Origin: an uncultured Clostridia bacterium | GTDB taxonomy: Bacteria; Bacillota; Clostridia; TANB77; CAG-508 | Direction: 5' to 3' | Assembly: GCA_944393305.1 (NCBI GenBank) | Contig: CALXZS010000028.1 | Coordinates: forward strand, 1-10,744 | DNA length: 10,744 nt | In this document: positions 1 through 5,102 of the stretch, in pieces | How positions within the stretch are numbered: the first letter of the stretch is position 1 | How the letters are laid out: every line of letters begins with the position of its first letter | Position numbers and translations under genes: made by a program | The notes under the pieces: generated by a model | What the model was told of the DNA's origin: nothing | What the model saw: the letters and a program-made list of their open reading frames with translations, nothing else | The model's database searches: none

Positions 1-452
1 CCTATTGTAATATGTAATATCTCTTCAAGTATTCTTCCACCGTCTAATGGATAAATTGGTATTAAATTAAATAAAATAAGTAATATATTTGCATATATAG
101 AATTCTGATAATTATATTCACTAATGTTATTTTTTAAAGCTATTATTATTAAAATACATATAATATTCGTGACTGGACCTGCTAATGCAATAGCTATTTT
201 TTTAATACTTAGTAAATTTCCTTTTTTTATTTTCTTATTATAATCTTTACATTTTACCTCAAAACCCAAGTTAAATCCGTATGGAATAATACTAATAGAT
301 TTTGGCTTAAACCCCAATACCAGTCCGCAAAAGAGGTGTCCGAGTTCATGTATTAGTGCAAACATCATTAAAATTGCATATATACCAATATTTTTAGTTA
401 ATAGAAAAATTAATATAATTGCAAATATTTTTAAATCTATTTTTATCTGCAT
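1..452 (-). CDS. spoIVFB: SpoIVFB-like M50 site-2 intramembrane metalloprotease, C-terminus cut by the window edge
   Basis: I translated this frame by hand and it is open for 150 codons to the window edge. It has the zinc protease motif HELGH (H35, E36, H39) in the first hydrophobic stretch, and NLIPIYPLDGGR near residues 129-140, where D137 would be the third zinc ligand. The AGP turn at 91-93 sits in another membrane segment. These are hallmarks of site-2 proteases (family M50). In Bacillus, SpoIVFB cuts pro-sigma-K in the outer forespore membrane. The ATG at 452 follows an AGGAG site (459-463) that overlaps the stop of the M23 gene, so the two are translationally linked, as spoIVFA and spoIVFB are in Bacillus. 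The SpoIVFB assignment rests on this partner plus the small size before the catalytic motif. A general M50 protease is the alternative. Confidence 0.85.
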   Translation of the reverse strand, partial: MQIKIDLKIFAIILIFLLTKNIGIYAILMMFALIHELGHLFCGLVLGFKPKSISIIPYGFNLGFEVKCKDYNKKIKKGNLLSIKKIAIALAGPVTNIICILIIIALKNNISEYNYQNSIYANILLILFNLIPIYPLDGGRILEEILHITI

Positions 453-463
453 TTTATTCTCCT

Positions 464-1318
464 TTAAAAAGTTAAAATTTGTGCTGGATCAACTGTTCTA
501 CCGCTTCTACTTATTTCAAAATGTAAATGTGGTCCTGTTGTTCTACCAGTATTCCCTACCTCTGCTATTTTTTGCCCTTGAGTTATATAATCTCCTTTAT
601 TTACTAAAATCTTGCTACAATGCGCATAAAGTGTACTTACTTCTCCATTAGTAATTTTCAAATGATTTCCATAGTCTCCATATGACGAAACTTCTTCTAC
701 TGTACCTTCCATTGCTGCTATTATTTCAGTTCCAACAGTCGCCCCTATATCAATGCCTGCATGATTTGCTGAAATTATATCTGTTGCTTCCCTTGTTCCA
801 TATCCAGATGTTACAGTTCCAGTAGTTGGAACTATTAATGATACATTTGCTTTTATATATGCAACATCCTGCTCATCTTGGCTAAGTATAACTTCTTCAT
901 CGCTTCCTCCAATACCTGCTGTTTCATTTACTTGGTCGTTTGTTACTTGCTTTTCTTCTCCTACAATGTTTTCTTCTACATTATTTTCTTCGCTATTGCT
1001 TTTTTCGCCATTATTATCTTCTTCATTTAATTTAGTAAAAAATTCATTTCCTCTATTATATAATTCTTCAAAATTGATATCTTGTGCTAATATTGGTTTA
1101 ATATTTTCTATTACTTGTGGTGAATTTTGATTTAAAAAATATGCTAATCCGAAAATACACATACTTACTATTGTTTGTATAAATACTTTTGTTAAATATG
1201 GCATTTTCTTTTTTTCAGTAGATATGTTTATACTTCTTGCTGAAATTGTTCCTCTTCTTCTATTTGCAATTTCTTCCGCTCTTCTAATTCTATCTTGCTC
1301 GCTTATTATTCTTACCAT
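464..1318 (-). CDS. spoIVFA: Membrane-anchored M23 (LytM) peptidase-fold protein, SpoIVFA-like
   Basis: The protein has 284 residues: a basic cytoplasmic N-terminus (1-43), one membrane helix (about 44-62), an acidic low-complexity linker rich in Glu and Asn (about 95-150), and a C-terminal LytM domain (about 160-284). The domain carries all expected zinc and catalytic residues: H186 and D190 in HAGID, H233 in YAHCS, and HLHFE with H264 and H266. The gene lies 11 bases upstream of the M50 protease gene, the layout of spoIVFA-spoIVFB, where SpoIVFA scaffolds and inhibits the protease. The ATG at 1318 has a GAGG-type site just upstream, and a sigma-E-like promoter lies at 1351-1377. Because the ligands are intact, it may still cut peptidoglycan, or may act as a SpoIIQ-like channel protein. 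The fold is certain, the SpoIVFA role is inferred from context. Confidence 0.82.
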   Translation of the reverse strand: MVRIISEQDRIRRAEEIANRRRGTISARSINISTEKKKMPYLTKVFIQTIVSMCIFGLAYFLNQNSPQVIENIKPILAQDINFEELYNRGNEFFTKLNEEDNNGEKSNSEENNVEENIVGEEKQVTNDQVNETAGIGGSDEEVILSQDEQDVAYIKANVSLIVPTTGTVTSGYGTREATDIISANHAGIDIGATVGTEIIAAMEGTVEEVSSYGDYGNHLKITNGEVSTLYAHCSKILVNKGDYITQGQKIAEVGNTGRTTGPHLHFEISRSGRTVDPAQILTF

Positions 1319-1350
1319 AAAAAAATACCTCTTCCTTAGTCTTTTAGTTA

Positions 1351-1377
1351 AATATATGACTAATGAAAAGGTTTTAT
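1351..1377 (-). promoter_or_regulatory. Candidate sigma-E (mother-cell) promoter for the spoIVFA-spoIVFB-like operon
   Basis: On the minus strand an ATA (1375-1377) is followed after 16 bases by CATATATT (1351-1358), close to the Bacillus sigma-E pattern ATA, 16-18 bases, CATACANT. It lies about 33 bases before the M23 start. In Bacillus the spoIVF operon is transcribed by sigma-E, so the location fits. The sequence is AT-rich, so chance matches are likely and the call is tentative. Confidence 0.4.
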
Positions 1378-1474
1378 TCTTTTTATATAGCTATTATAAT
1401 AAACAATTTTATTATTTAAGTTTACTATTCATAGCTAATTTTAAGCAAATTATATTAATTGTAAATAGTAACAT

Positions 1475-1678
1475 TTATATCAATATTATAAGAAAACTAA
1501 TTGCTAATAAAGCAATAGAAATTTTCCATATTAAATTATGTCTTTTTAGTTTTTTACACTCTCTTTCTAAATCCCTTACTCTTTTTTTATTTTTTCCTTC
1601 TTCTTTATATTTTTCTTCGCACTTTTCTAAAATGCGTTCTGCTTGATTAATAATATATTTTTTATTTAAATTACCCAT
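1475..1678 (-). CDS. Small tail-anchored coiled-coil membrane protein of unknown function
   Basis: The 67-residue protein is not recognised as a known family. Residues about 6-47 are highly charged, rich in Lys, Glu and Arg with a heptad-like pattern, so a helix or coiled coil is likely. Residues about 49-67 form one hydrophobic helix that ends the protein, so it would be tail-anchored with its charged part in the cytoplasm. Cys20 and Cys41 lie in the charged part. A strong AAAGGAG site precedes the ATG, which supports a real gene. It lies 51 bases after the 52-codon gene that follows ftsZ, and probably shares the ftsZ transcript, as no convincing promoter was seen between them. The ATG lies inside a perfect inverted repeat (1672-1681 with 1709-1718). 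The layout resembles small division factors that pair a coiled coil with a membrane anchor, but that role is a guess. Confidence 0.75.
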   Translation of the reverse strand: MGNLNKKYIINQAERILEKCEEKYKEEGKNKKRVRDLERECKKLKRHNLIWKISIALLAISFLIILI

Positions 1679-1718
1679 AAGCTCTCTCCTTTTATATAAT
1701 TATTTCCACTTATGGGTA
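1672..1718 (-). promoter_or_regulatory. Inverted repeat that would pair the start codon of the 67-codon gene
   Basis: The 10-base sequence TACCCATAAG (1672-1681, plus strand) is matched exactly by its reverse complement at 1709-1718. In the mRNA this gives a 10-bp stem with a 27-base loop. The AUG (1676-1678) lies in the 3' arm and the AAAGGAG ribosome site lies in the loop. Such a fold would hide the start codon and could set translation level or respond to a factor or temperature. The repeat is directly visible, the regulatory role is inferred. Confidence 0.45.
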
Positions 1719-1729
1719 TTTTATACAAA

Positions 1730-1888
1730 TTATACCAATTTTACTTTTATTGTTTTTCCTTCGTTTCCAATTATTTTTATTTGTTTTTGTTTTAAATCAT
1801 CTGGTGCGTCTTCACACATTCCATTATATATTTCATTTTCGCCATCAAATACTGATATTTTTAATAAATTAAATTCTTTTATTGTCAT
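1730..1888 (-). CDS. 52-residue protein of unknown function overlapping the 3' end of ftsZ
   Basis: I found this short frame by translating the gap after ftsZ. The ATG at 1886-1888 lies inside the last codons of ftsZ, overlapping it by 20 bases in another frame, and the TAA is at 1730-1732. An AAGGAAG ribosome site lies a few bases before the ATG. The product begins MTIKEFNLLKISVF, has an acidic middle (EDAPDD, about residues 27-32) and ends in alternating Lys and Ile/Val, which suggests a small beta-rich domain. It is soluble, with one Cys (about 26) and no membrane segment. The good ribosome site, protein-like composition and overlap with ftsZ favour a real, translationally coupled gene. 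It does not look like a frameshifted FtsZ tail, as no DIPxFL-type peptide is present. Confidence 0.65.
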   Translation of the reverse strand: MTIKEFNLLKISVFDGENEIYNGMCEDAPDDLKQKQIKIIGNEGKTIKVKLV

Positions 1889-2864
1889 TATTTTCTTCCT
1901 TCTTTTCTACTCCTGTTGCAACAACAGTTACTATTACCTCATTTCCTAAACTTTCATCAATTACTGTACCAAATATTACATTTGCATCTGGGCTAACTTT
2001 TTCTCCTATTAGACTTGCACTTCTATTAATATCTTCTAGGCTAATATCTTCACTACCTTTAATATTAAATATAACTCCTTTTGCACCTTCTATACCACAT
2101 TCTGTTAAAGGGTTATTTAAAGCATTCATAGTAGCATTTACAATTTTATTTTCTCCACTTGCTCTACCTATTCCCATATATGAATAACCATTATATTCTA
2201 AAATTGTTTTTACATCGGCAAAATCGACATTTATTGTTCCTACTGAATTTATTAAATCTGTTATTGATTGAATACCTTGTCTTAAAATATCATCTGTCAT
2301 TTTAAATGCGTTTAATATTGATACATTGTTCTCTGTGTTTTTTAATAGTTGGTCATTTGATATTATTATTAATGCATTTACATTTGGTTTTAATTTGTCT
2401 ATTCCAATATCTGCTCTTACTTTTCTTAATTTTCCTTCAAAAGTAAATGGTTTTGTTACTATTCCAATAGTTAAAATACCTTTCTTTTTTGCCTCTTCAG
2501 CAATTACTGGTATTGCACCTGTTCCAGTACCTCCACCCATTCCTGCTGTTAGGAATAGTAAATCTGTTCCTTCTAATATTTTATCTATATCATCAATACT
2601 TTCTTTTGCTGACTTTTCTCCTACTTCGGGATTTGCTCCTGCTCCTAATCCACCAGCTACTTCTTTTCCTATTTGCAATGTTTTACATCCATTTGTATTT
2701 GCTCTTTCAAGTATTCCTTTTTCTGTATTTATAAGTATATATTCTACATCATCTACATCTGAAACTATCATTTGGTTTACAGCATTATTTCCGCCTCCAC
2801 CAACTCCTATTACTTTTATTTTTATTAAGTCTTTTGTTCTTTTTGTTTGCTCATAATCTACCAC
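1869..2864 (-). CDS. ftsZ: Cell division GTPase FtsZ, short form lacking the C-terminal tail
   Basis: FtsZ is the tubulin-like GTPase that forms the division ring at midcell and the polar septum in sporulation. The nucleotide-binding part shows GVGGGGNNAVN (20-30), GLGAGANPEVG (72-82) and the tubulin signature GGGTGTG (110-116). The T7 loop NVDFADVKT (212-220) keeps both catalytic Asp residues (D214, D217). The second domain includes MGIGRASGEN (230-239) and FGTVIDESLG (298-307). The protein stops at 331, about 15 residues after the core strand ending VVATG. Most FtsZs have 360-400 residues with a linker and a conserved DIPxFL-like peptide that binds FtsA, SepF and others, and neither is present. 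The GTG start is set by a GGAGGA site at the right spacing. Two small genes follow on the same strand. Confidence 0.96.
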   Translation of the reverse strand: MVDYEQTKRTKDLIKIKVIGVGGGGNNAVNQMIVSDVDDVEYILINTEKGILERANTNGCKTLQIGKEVAGGLGAGANPEVGEKSAKESIDDIDKILEGTDLLFLTAGMGGGTGTGAIPVIAEEAKKKGILTIGIVTKPFTFEGKLRKVRADIGIDKLKPNVNALIIISNDQLLKNTENNVSILNAFKMTDDILRQGIQSITDLINSVGTINVDFADVKTILEYNGYSYMGIGRASGENKIVNATMNALNNPLTECGIEGAKGVIFNIKGSEDISLEDINRSASLIGEKVSPDANVIFGTVIDESLGNEVIVTVVATGVEKKEENNDNKRI

Positions 2865-2900
2865 AATTATTCCTCCATTCTTGCCTTTAAATGTATTTAT

Positions 2901-2928
2901 ATTATACTATAATTCTGGTATTTTTCAA
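2901..2928 (-). promoter_or_regulatory. Sigma-A promoter of ftsZ
   Basis: On the minus strand TTGAAA (2923-2928) and TATAAT (2901-2906) are 16 bases apart. The predicted start near 2894 leaves a leader of about 30 bases holding the GGAGGA site of ftsZ. No other gene lies in this spacer, so ftsZ and the two following small genes probably form one transcript. Confidence 0.7.
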
Positions 2929-2990
2929 GTATTTTAGAAGCAAAATAAAAAAATATTATTTTTGAGTGTTGTTGGGGGGGTTGTTTTGAG

Positions 2991-3023
2991 AGCTACTTTT
3001 GGGGACACCTCCCCAAAACAGCT
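2991..3023. repeat. Short GC-rich hairpin repeat just after the cysteine-rich membrane protein gene
   Basis: On the plus strand TTTTGGGGA (2997-3005) and TCCCCAAAA (3010-3018) form a perfect 9-bp stem around the loop CACC, with AGCT on both sides (2991-2994 and 3020-3023). The GC content stands out from the AT-rich surroundings, and a run of seven G lies nearby at 2974-2980. It begins 11 bases after the stop of the membrane protein gene. No T run follows on either strand, so it is not a standard intrinsic terminator, though it may mark the end of the transcript. A close relative lies at 4101-4124 after spo0A. Confidence 0.6.
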
Positions 3024-3033
3024 ATTTACTATA

Positions 3034-3399
3034 TTAACATTTGCAACTTTCTTTTGTAATACATGTTATAATTCTATATAAAGAACTTATTACAAAAGAT
3101 GCAAAAAAACCTAAGACACCAATTATTATTGCATATATAAGTGATGTTCCTAATGTTATTGATAATGCTATTATTGATAAAATTATACTACCTATTGTAG
3201 CTATGGCAGTGCAACTACCATTAATACAAGCACATTTTTTATTAATAAGTGATAATATTAAAGTTAAGATTGTAATGCCAAATATTATCCATATTGCTGT
3301 TGTTATACCAGTTATTATTCCTGTACTATATATAAGTCCTATTACTATTCCAACAGCTAAACTTATTATGGCATCAATTATACAATTACATTTACACAT
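3034..3399 (-). CDS. Four-helix membrane protein with three cysteine clusters, unknown function
   Basis: The 121-residue protein is not recognised as a known family. Four hydrophobic helices are visible at about 7-27, 30-53, 64-84 and 86-111. Nine cysteines fall into three clusters: CKCNC at the N-terminus (C2, C4, C6), KKCACINGSC between helices two and three (C56, C58, C63), and the C-terminal end with C113, C119 and C121 (SCKC). With four helices all three clusters would lie on one face of the membrane, probably the cytoplasmic side given the nearby lysines. The ATG has an AAAGGAG site and lies 20 bases after the jelly-roll gene, whose product also begins with a Cys-Lys-Cys motif, so the two are probably made together. 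Metal binding, disulfide cross-linking or lipidation are possible roles. None is proven by the sequence. Confidence 0.75.
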   Translation of the reverse strand: MCKCNCIIDAIISLAVGIVIGLIYSTGIITGITTAIWIIFGITILTLILSLINKKCACINGSCTAIATIGSIILSIIALSITLGTSLIYAIIIGVLGFFASFVISSLYRIITCITKESCKC

Positions 3400-3419
3400 A
3401 ATTTCTACTCCTTTTATTT

Positions 3420-3944
3420 TTATAAGATTTTTTCTATATCTATTCTCGCTTTTTCATAGGTTATATCTTCTATTGAAATTCCAGATAATTTTAATGTGTC
3501 TCCAGCATTTAATCTTAATATTACTGTACTTGTGAGTGTATTACGATTATTTACTAAGTCTTCTATAACTGGACCATCATTAAAAGTACTATCTACTACA
3601 TTGTTATTTACTAATAAAGCAGCGTTAAAGTTGAAAGACCCACTTCCCTCTTGTATTCCAAATAATTGATATGATATTTGATAAATTCCATTTTCATTAA
3701 TATTTATGGTATCACTTTCTGTTTCGTGAGTCATAGCATTTCCTATAACTATATCATTTTGACTAAATTTTATTGTTGTTGTTCCTAAAGTCGTATTATC
3801 TCCTTGTACAGCAATTGCTGTTAATATACTTTTATTTGGGTTTTTGCTATTATTTATTATTATTACTGCAATTATTAGAATTATAACAACTATTGATATT
3901 CCAATTGCTTTGGCTATTTTGCTAGTATCACATTTACAATTCAT
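3420..3944 (-). CDS. Membrane-anchored jelly-roll (C1q/TNF/BclA-C-like) protein, probable spore or surface protein
   Basis: The product has 174 residues. It begins MNCKCD, has one strong membrane helix (about 13-30), then an extracytoplasmic domain of about 140 residues made of alternating beta-strand stretches. The pattern NGIYQISYQLFGI (86-97), then NAALLVNNNVV (107-117) and TSTVILRLNAGDTLKL (138-153) resembles the C-terminal jelly-roll of BclA exosporium proteins and of C1q/TNF-like domains. This is pattern recognition, not a search result. No collagen-like Gly-X-Y region is present. I chose the ATG at 3944 because a strong GGGGGAG site precedes it. The frame stays open to 4028, but that extension runs into the inverted-repeat element and lacks a better ribosome site. 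A sigma-K-like promoter directly upstream and the Cys-Lys-Cys membrane protein downstream suggest a mother-cell pair. Confidence 0.72.
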   Translation of the reverse strand: MNCKCDTSKIAKAIGISIVVIILIIAVIIINNSKNPNKSILTAIAVQGDNTTLGTTTIKFSQNDIVIGNAMTHETESDTININENGIYQISYQLFGIQEGSGSFNFNAALLVNNNVVDSTFNDGPVIEDLVNNRNTLTSTVILRLNAGDTLKLSGISIEDITYEKARIDIEKIL

Positions 3945-3959
3945 ATACTCCCCCCTTTT

Positions 3960-3987
3960 TATAATATGTTCTTGGCTAAAAGTGTGT
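3960..3987 (-). promoter_or_regulatory. Candidate sigma-K (mother-cell) promoter for the jelly-roll gene pair
   Basis: On the minus strand AC (3986-3987) and CATATTATA (3960-3968) are 17 bases apart, matching the Bacillus sigma-K pattern AC, 16-17 bases, CATANNNTA. It also partly resembles sigma-E sites. The -10 element ends only 15 bases before the ATG, so the leader would be very short and would keep only part of the G-rich ribosome site. That weakens the call. Confidence 0.38.
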
Positions 3988-4002
3988 GATTGTTTTTTAG
4001 AT

Positions 4003-4120
4003 GTTTTTAGGGATGTTTTCAATGTCATCAGTTTAAGAAAGTAAAAAAATTGTAATACTATTATTTTTTTGTATTACAATTTTTTCTTAAACTGATGACA
4101 TTGGGACGCCTCCCAAAAAC
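4003..4120. repeat. Compound inverted-repeat element between spo0A and the jelly-roll gene (MITE-like or terminator)
   Basis: The core is a long hairpin. The arm at 4020-4058 matches the reverse complement of 4071-4103 over 33 bases with no mismatch, apart from six extra bases in the A-rich part of the left arm. The loop is 12 T/A bases (4059-4070). Outside it, GTTTTTAGGGA (4003-4013) is an imperfect inverted copy of TCCCAAAAAC (4111-4120), giving terminal repeats around 118 bases. The innermost part, TTGTAATAC/GTATTACAA flanked by A and T runs, could end transcription in both directions. No target-site duplication or open frame was found, so a MITE-like element is possible but unproven. It starts 10 bases after the spo0A stop. 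Confidence 0.6.
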
Positions 4121-4124
4121 AGCT
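4101..4124. repeat. Second copy of the short GC-rich hairpin repeat, just after spo0A
   Basis: TTGGGA (4101-4106) and TCCCAA (4111-4116) form a 6-bp stem with loop CGCC, followed by the AAACAGCT end (4117-4124). The copy at 2997-3023 has the same design: G-run plus A, loop C-R-C-C, T plus C-run, A-run, CAGCT. Both begin within about a dozen bases after a stop codon and in the same orientation to the upstream gene. This supports a dispersed repeat family rather than chance. Confidence 0.5.
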
Positions 4125-4130
4125 CCATAA

Positions 4131-4949
4131 TTATGCTGATTTTAATTCAAGTCTTAGCTTATCTGCAATCATTGCTATAAATTCTGAGTTTGTTGGCTTT
4201 CCCTTATCTGCTGAAACAGTGTAACCAAATATATTTTCAACAGTTTTTTGGTCTCCTCTACCCCAGGCAACTTCAATAGCATGTCTAATTGCTCTTTCTA
4301 CTCTGCTTGGTGTTGTTCCATATTTTGCCGCAATATCTGGATATAATTGTTTTGTAATTTGATTTATCATATCTATATTATTTACAGACATTATTATTGC
4401 TTCTCTTAAAAATTGATAACCTTTAATATGTGCTGGAACTCCAACTTCATGTATTATATTTGTAACAGCAGCTTCTAAATTTTCTTTTTTGTTATCTTCT
4501 GATTTATTTATTGTTATATATTGTGATTTTATCTGTCTATTTACAATAGTTTCCCTTACTTTTTCTGGGTCCTCATTTTTTATTTCTTTTATTCTTTTTA
4601 TTAATAGTGTAATGTCAAATGGTTTTACTATGTAATAGTCTGCGCCTAACGCTATAGCTTTTTGCGTTATTTTGTCTTGTCCAACAGCTGATACCATTAT
4701 TTTTATTGGATTTTTTTCTAATTTTGATTGGTTTAGTTTTTCTAACACTCCTATTCCATCTAAGTGTGGCATTATTACATCCAATAATGCTACATCAGGT
4801 TTTAACCTGATAATGTCAGAATACGCTTCCTCTCCATCTCTTGCCATTCCAACAATTTCAATTTCTTCATCATTAACTAAGTAATTCTTTAATGTCATTC
4901 CAAATTCATAATTATCATCAGCTATTAACACTTTTATTTTGTCATTCAC
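4131..4949 (-). CDS. spo0A: Spo0A, master response regulator of sporulation
   Basis: Spo0A is activated by phosphorylation and binds 0A boxes to switch on sporulation and repress vegetative genes. The 272-residue product has a receiver domain (about 4-122) with acidic residues D11 and D12, phosphoacceptor D57 in LLDVIMP, S87 and K109 (VKPF). After a linker (about 125-155) comes the Spo0A-specific DNA-binding domain. It contains HEVGVPAHIKGYQFLREAI (167-185), with the recognition-helix region TPSRVERAIRHAIEVAW (213-229). Length and both domains match the family closely. The GTG start at 4949 is chosen for its perfect AGGAGGT site seven bases upstream. The out-of-frame ATG beside it is not used. 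Unlike many Bacillota, spoIVB is not directly upstream. Instead a four-gene operon ends there. Confidence 0.97.
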   Translation of the reverse strand: MNDKIKVLIADDNYEFGMTLKNYLVNDEEIEIVGMARDGEEAYSDIIRLKPDVALLDVIMPHLDGIGVLEKLNQSKLEKNPIKIMVSAVGQDKITQKAIALGADYYIVKPFDITLLIKRIKEIKNEDPEKVRETIVNRQIKSQYITINKSEDNKKENLEAAVTNIIHEVGVPAHIKGYQFLREAIIMSVNNIDMINQITKQLYPDIAAKYGTTPSRVERAIRHAIEVAWGRGDQKTVENIFGYTVSADKGKPTNSEFIAMIADKLRLELKSA

Positions 4950-4994
4950 TTTTTTTACCTCCTATACTAATCTTCTGTTAATTTTTACCATTCA

Positions 4995-5024
4995 ATTATA
5001 TATGTTTTGCTTTAAATATTCAAT
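4995..5024 (-). promoter_or_regulatory. spo0A promoter region: sigma-A site overlapped by a sigma-H-like -10
   Basis: On the minus strand TTGAAT (5018-5023) and TATAAT (4995-5000) are 17 bases apart, a good sigma-A promoter. The -35 overlaps ATTGAATAT (5016-5024), which fits the sigma-H -10 pattern RNNGAATWW. The nearest sigma-H-like -35 (GGAAA) is about 15 bases upstream, somewhat too far. Dual vegetative and sigma-H promoters are known for spo0A in Bacillus, so the sigma-H part is plausible but weak. Confidence 0.5.
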
Positions 5025-5095
5025 AGTTTTTGTCCATATTTTTCCAATTATCTTAACAAAAGCTTATTTTTCGGGGTATTTTTCGTGTATCTTTT

Positions 5096-5102
5096 TTCGA
5101 CA
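5096..5102 (-). promoter_or_regulatory. Candidate 0A box upstream of spo0A
   Basis: The minus strand reads TGTCGAA, the core of the Spo0A binding site, about 70 bases upstream of the predicted spo0A promoter and directly after the yigZ stop. Autoregulation of spo0A through 0A boxes is known in Bacillus. A single seven-base match is expected about once in a window of this size by my rough estimate, so position is the main support. Confidence 0.3.

Noticed and set aside
1390..1415. AT-only hairpin TAATAAA/TTTATTA after the 67-codon gene as a terminator
   Set aside because: The stem is seven A/T pairs with no G or C, and no clear T run follows. Such pairings are common by chance in this composition.
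1730..1888. Reading the 52-codon gene as the frameshifted C-terminus of FtsZ
   Set aside because: The product contains no DIPxFL-like peptide and no linker, has its own ATG and ribosome site, and resembles a small independent beta-rich protein.
1882..2856. Long plus-strand open frames opposite ftsZ, with similar ones opposite the M50/M23, flavoprotein and WG-repeat genes
   Set aside because: They lie opposite well-supported genes, have low-complexity Phe/Leu/Ile/Ser-rich products, lack good ribosome sites, and follow from the AT-rich codon use of the real genes.
2974..2980. Run of seven G as part of a G-quadruplex
   Set aside because: Only one other G run (3001-3004) lies nearby and it is engaged in a perfect hairpin, so four tracts are not available.
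3945..4028. N-terminal extension of the jelly-roll protein by 28 residues to an ATG at 4028
   Set aside because: The added part is Lys/Ser/Thr-rich, runs into the inverted-repeat element and crosses the likely promoter. The ATG at 3944 has a strong ribosome site directly before the membrane-anchor sequence.
5003..5040. Complete sigma-H promoter for spo0A
   Set aside because: The -10 fits well, but the best -35-like sequence is about 15 bases away and mismatched, so only a sigma-H-like -10 is reported.
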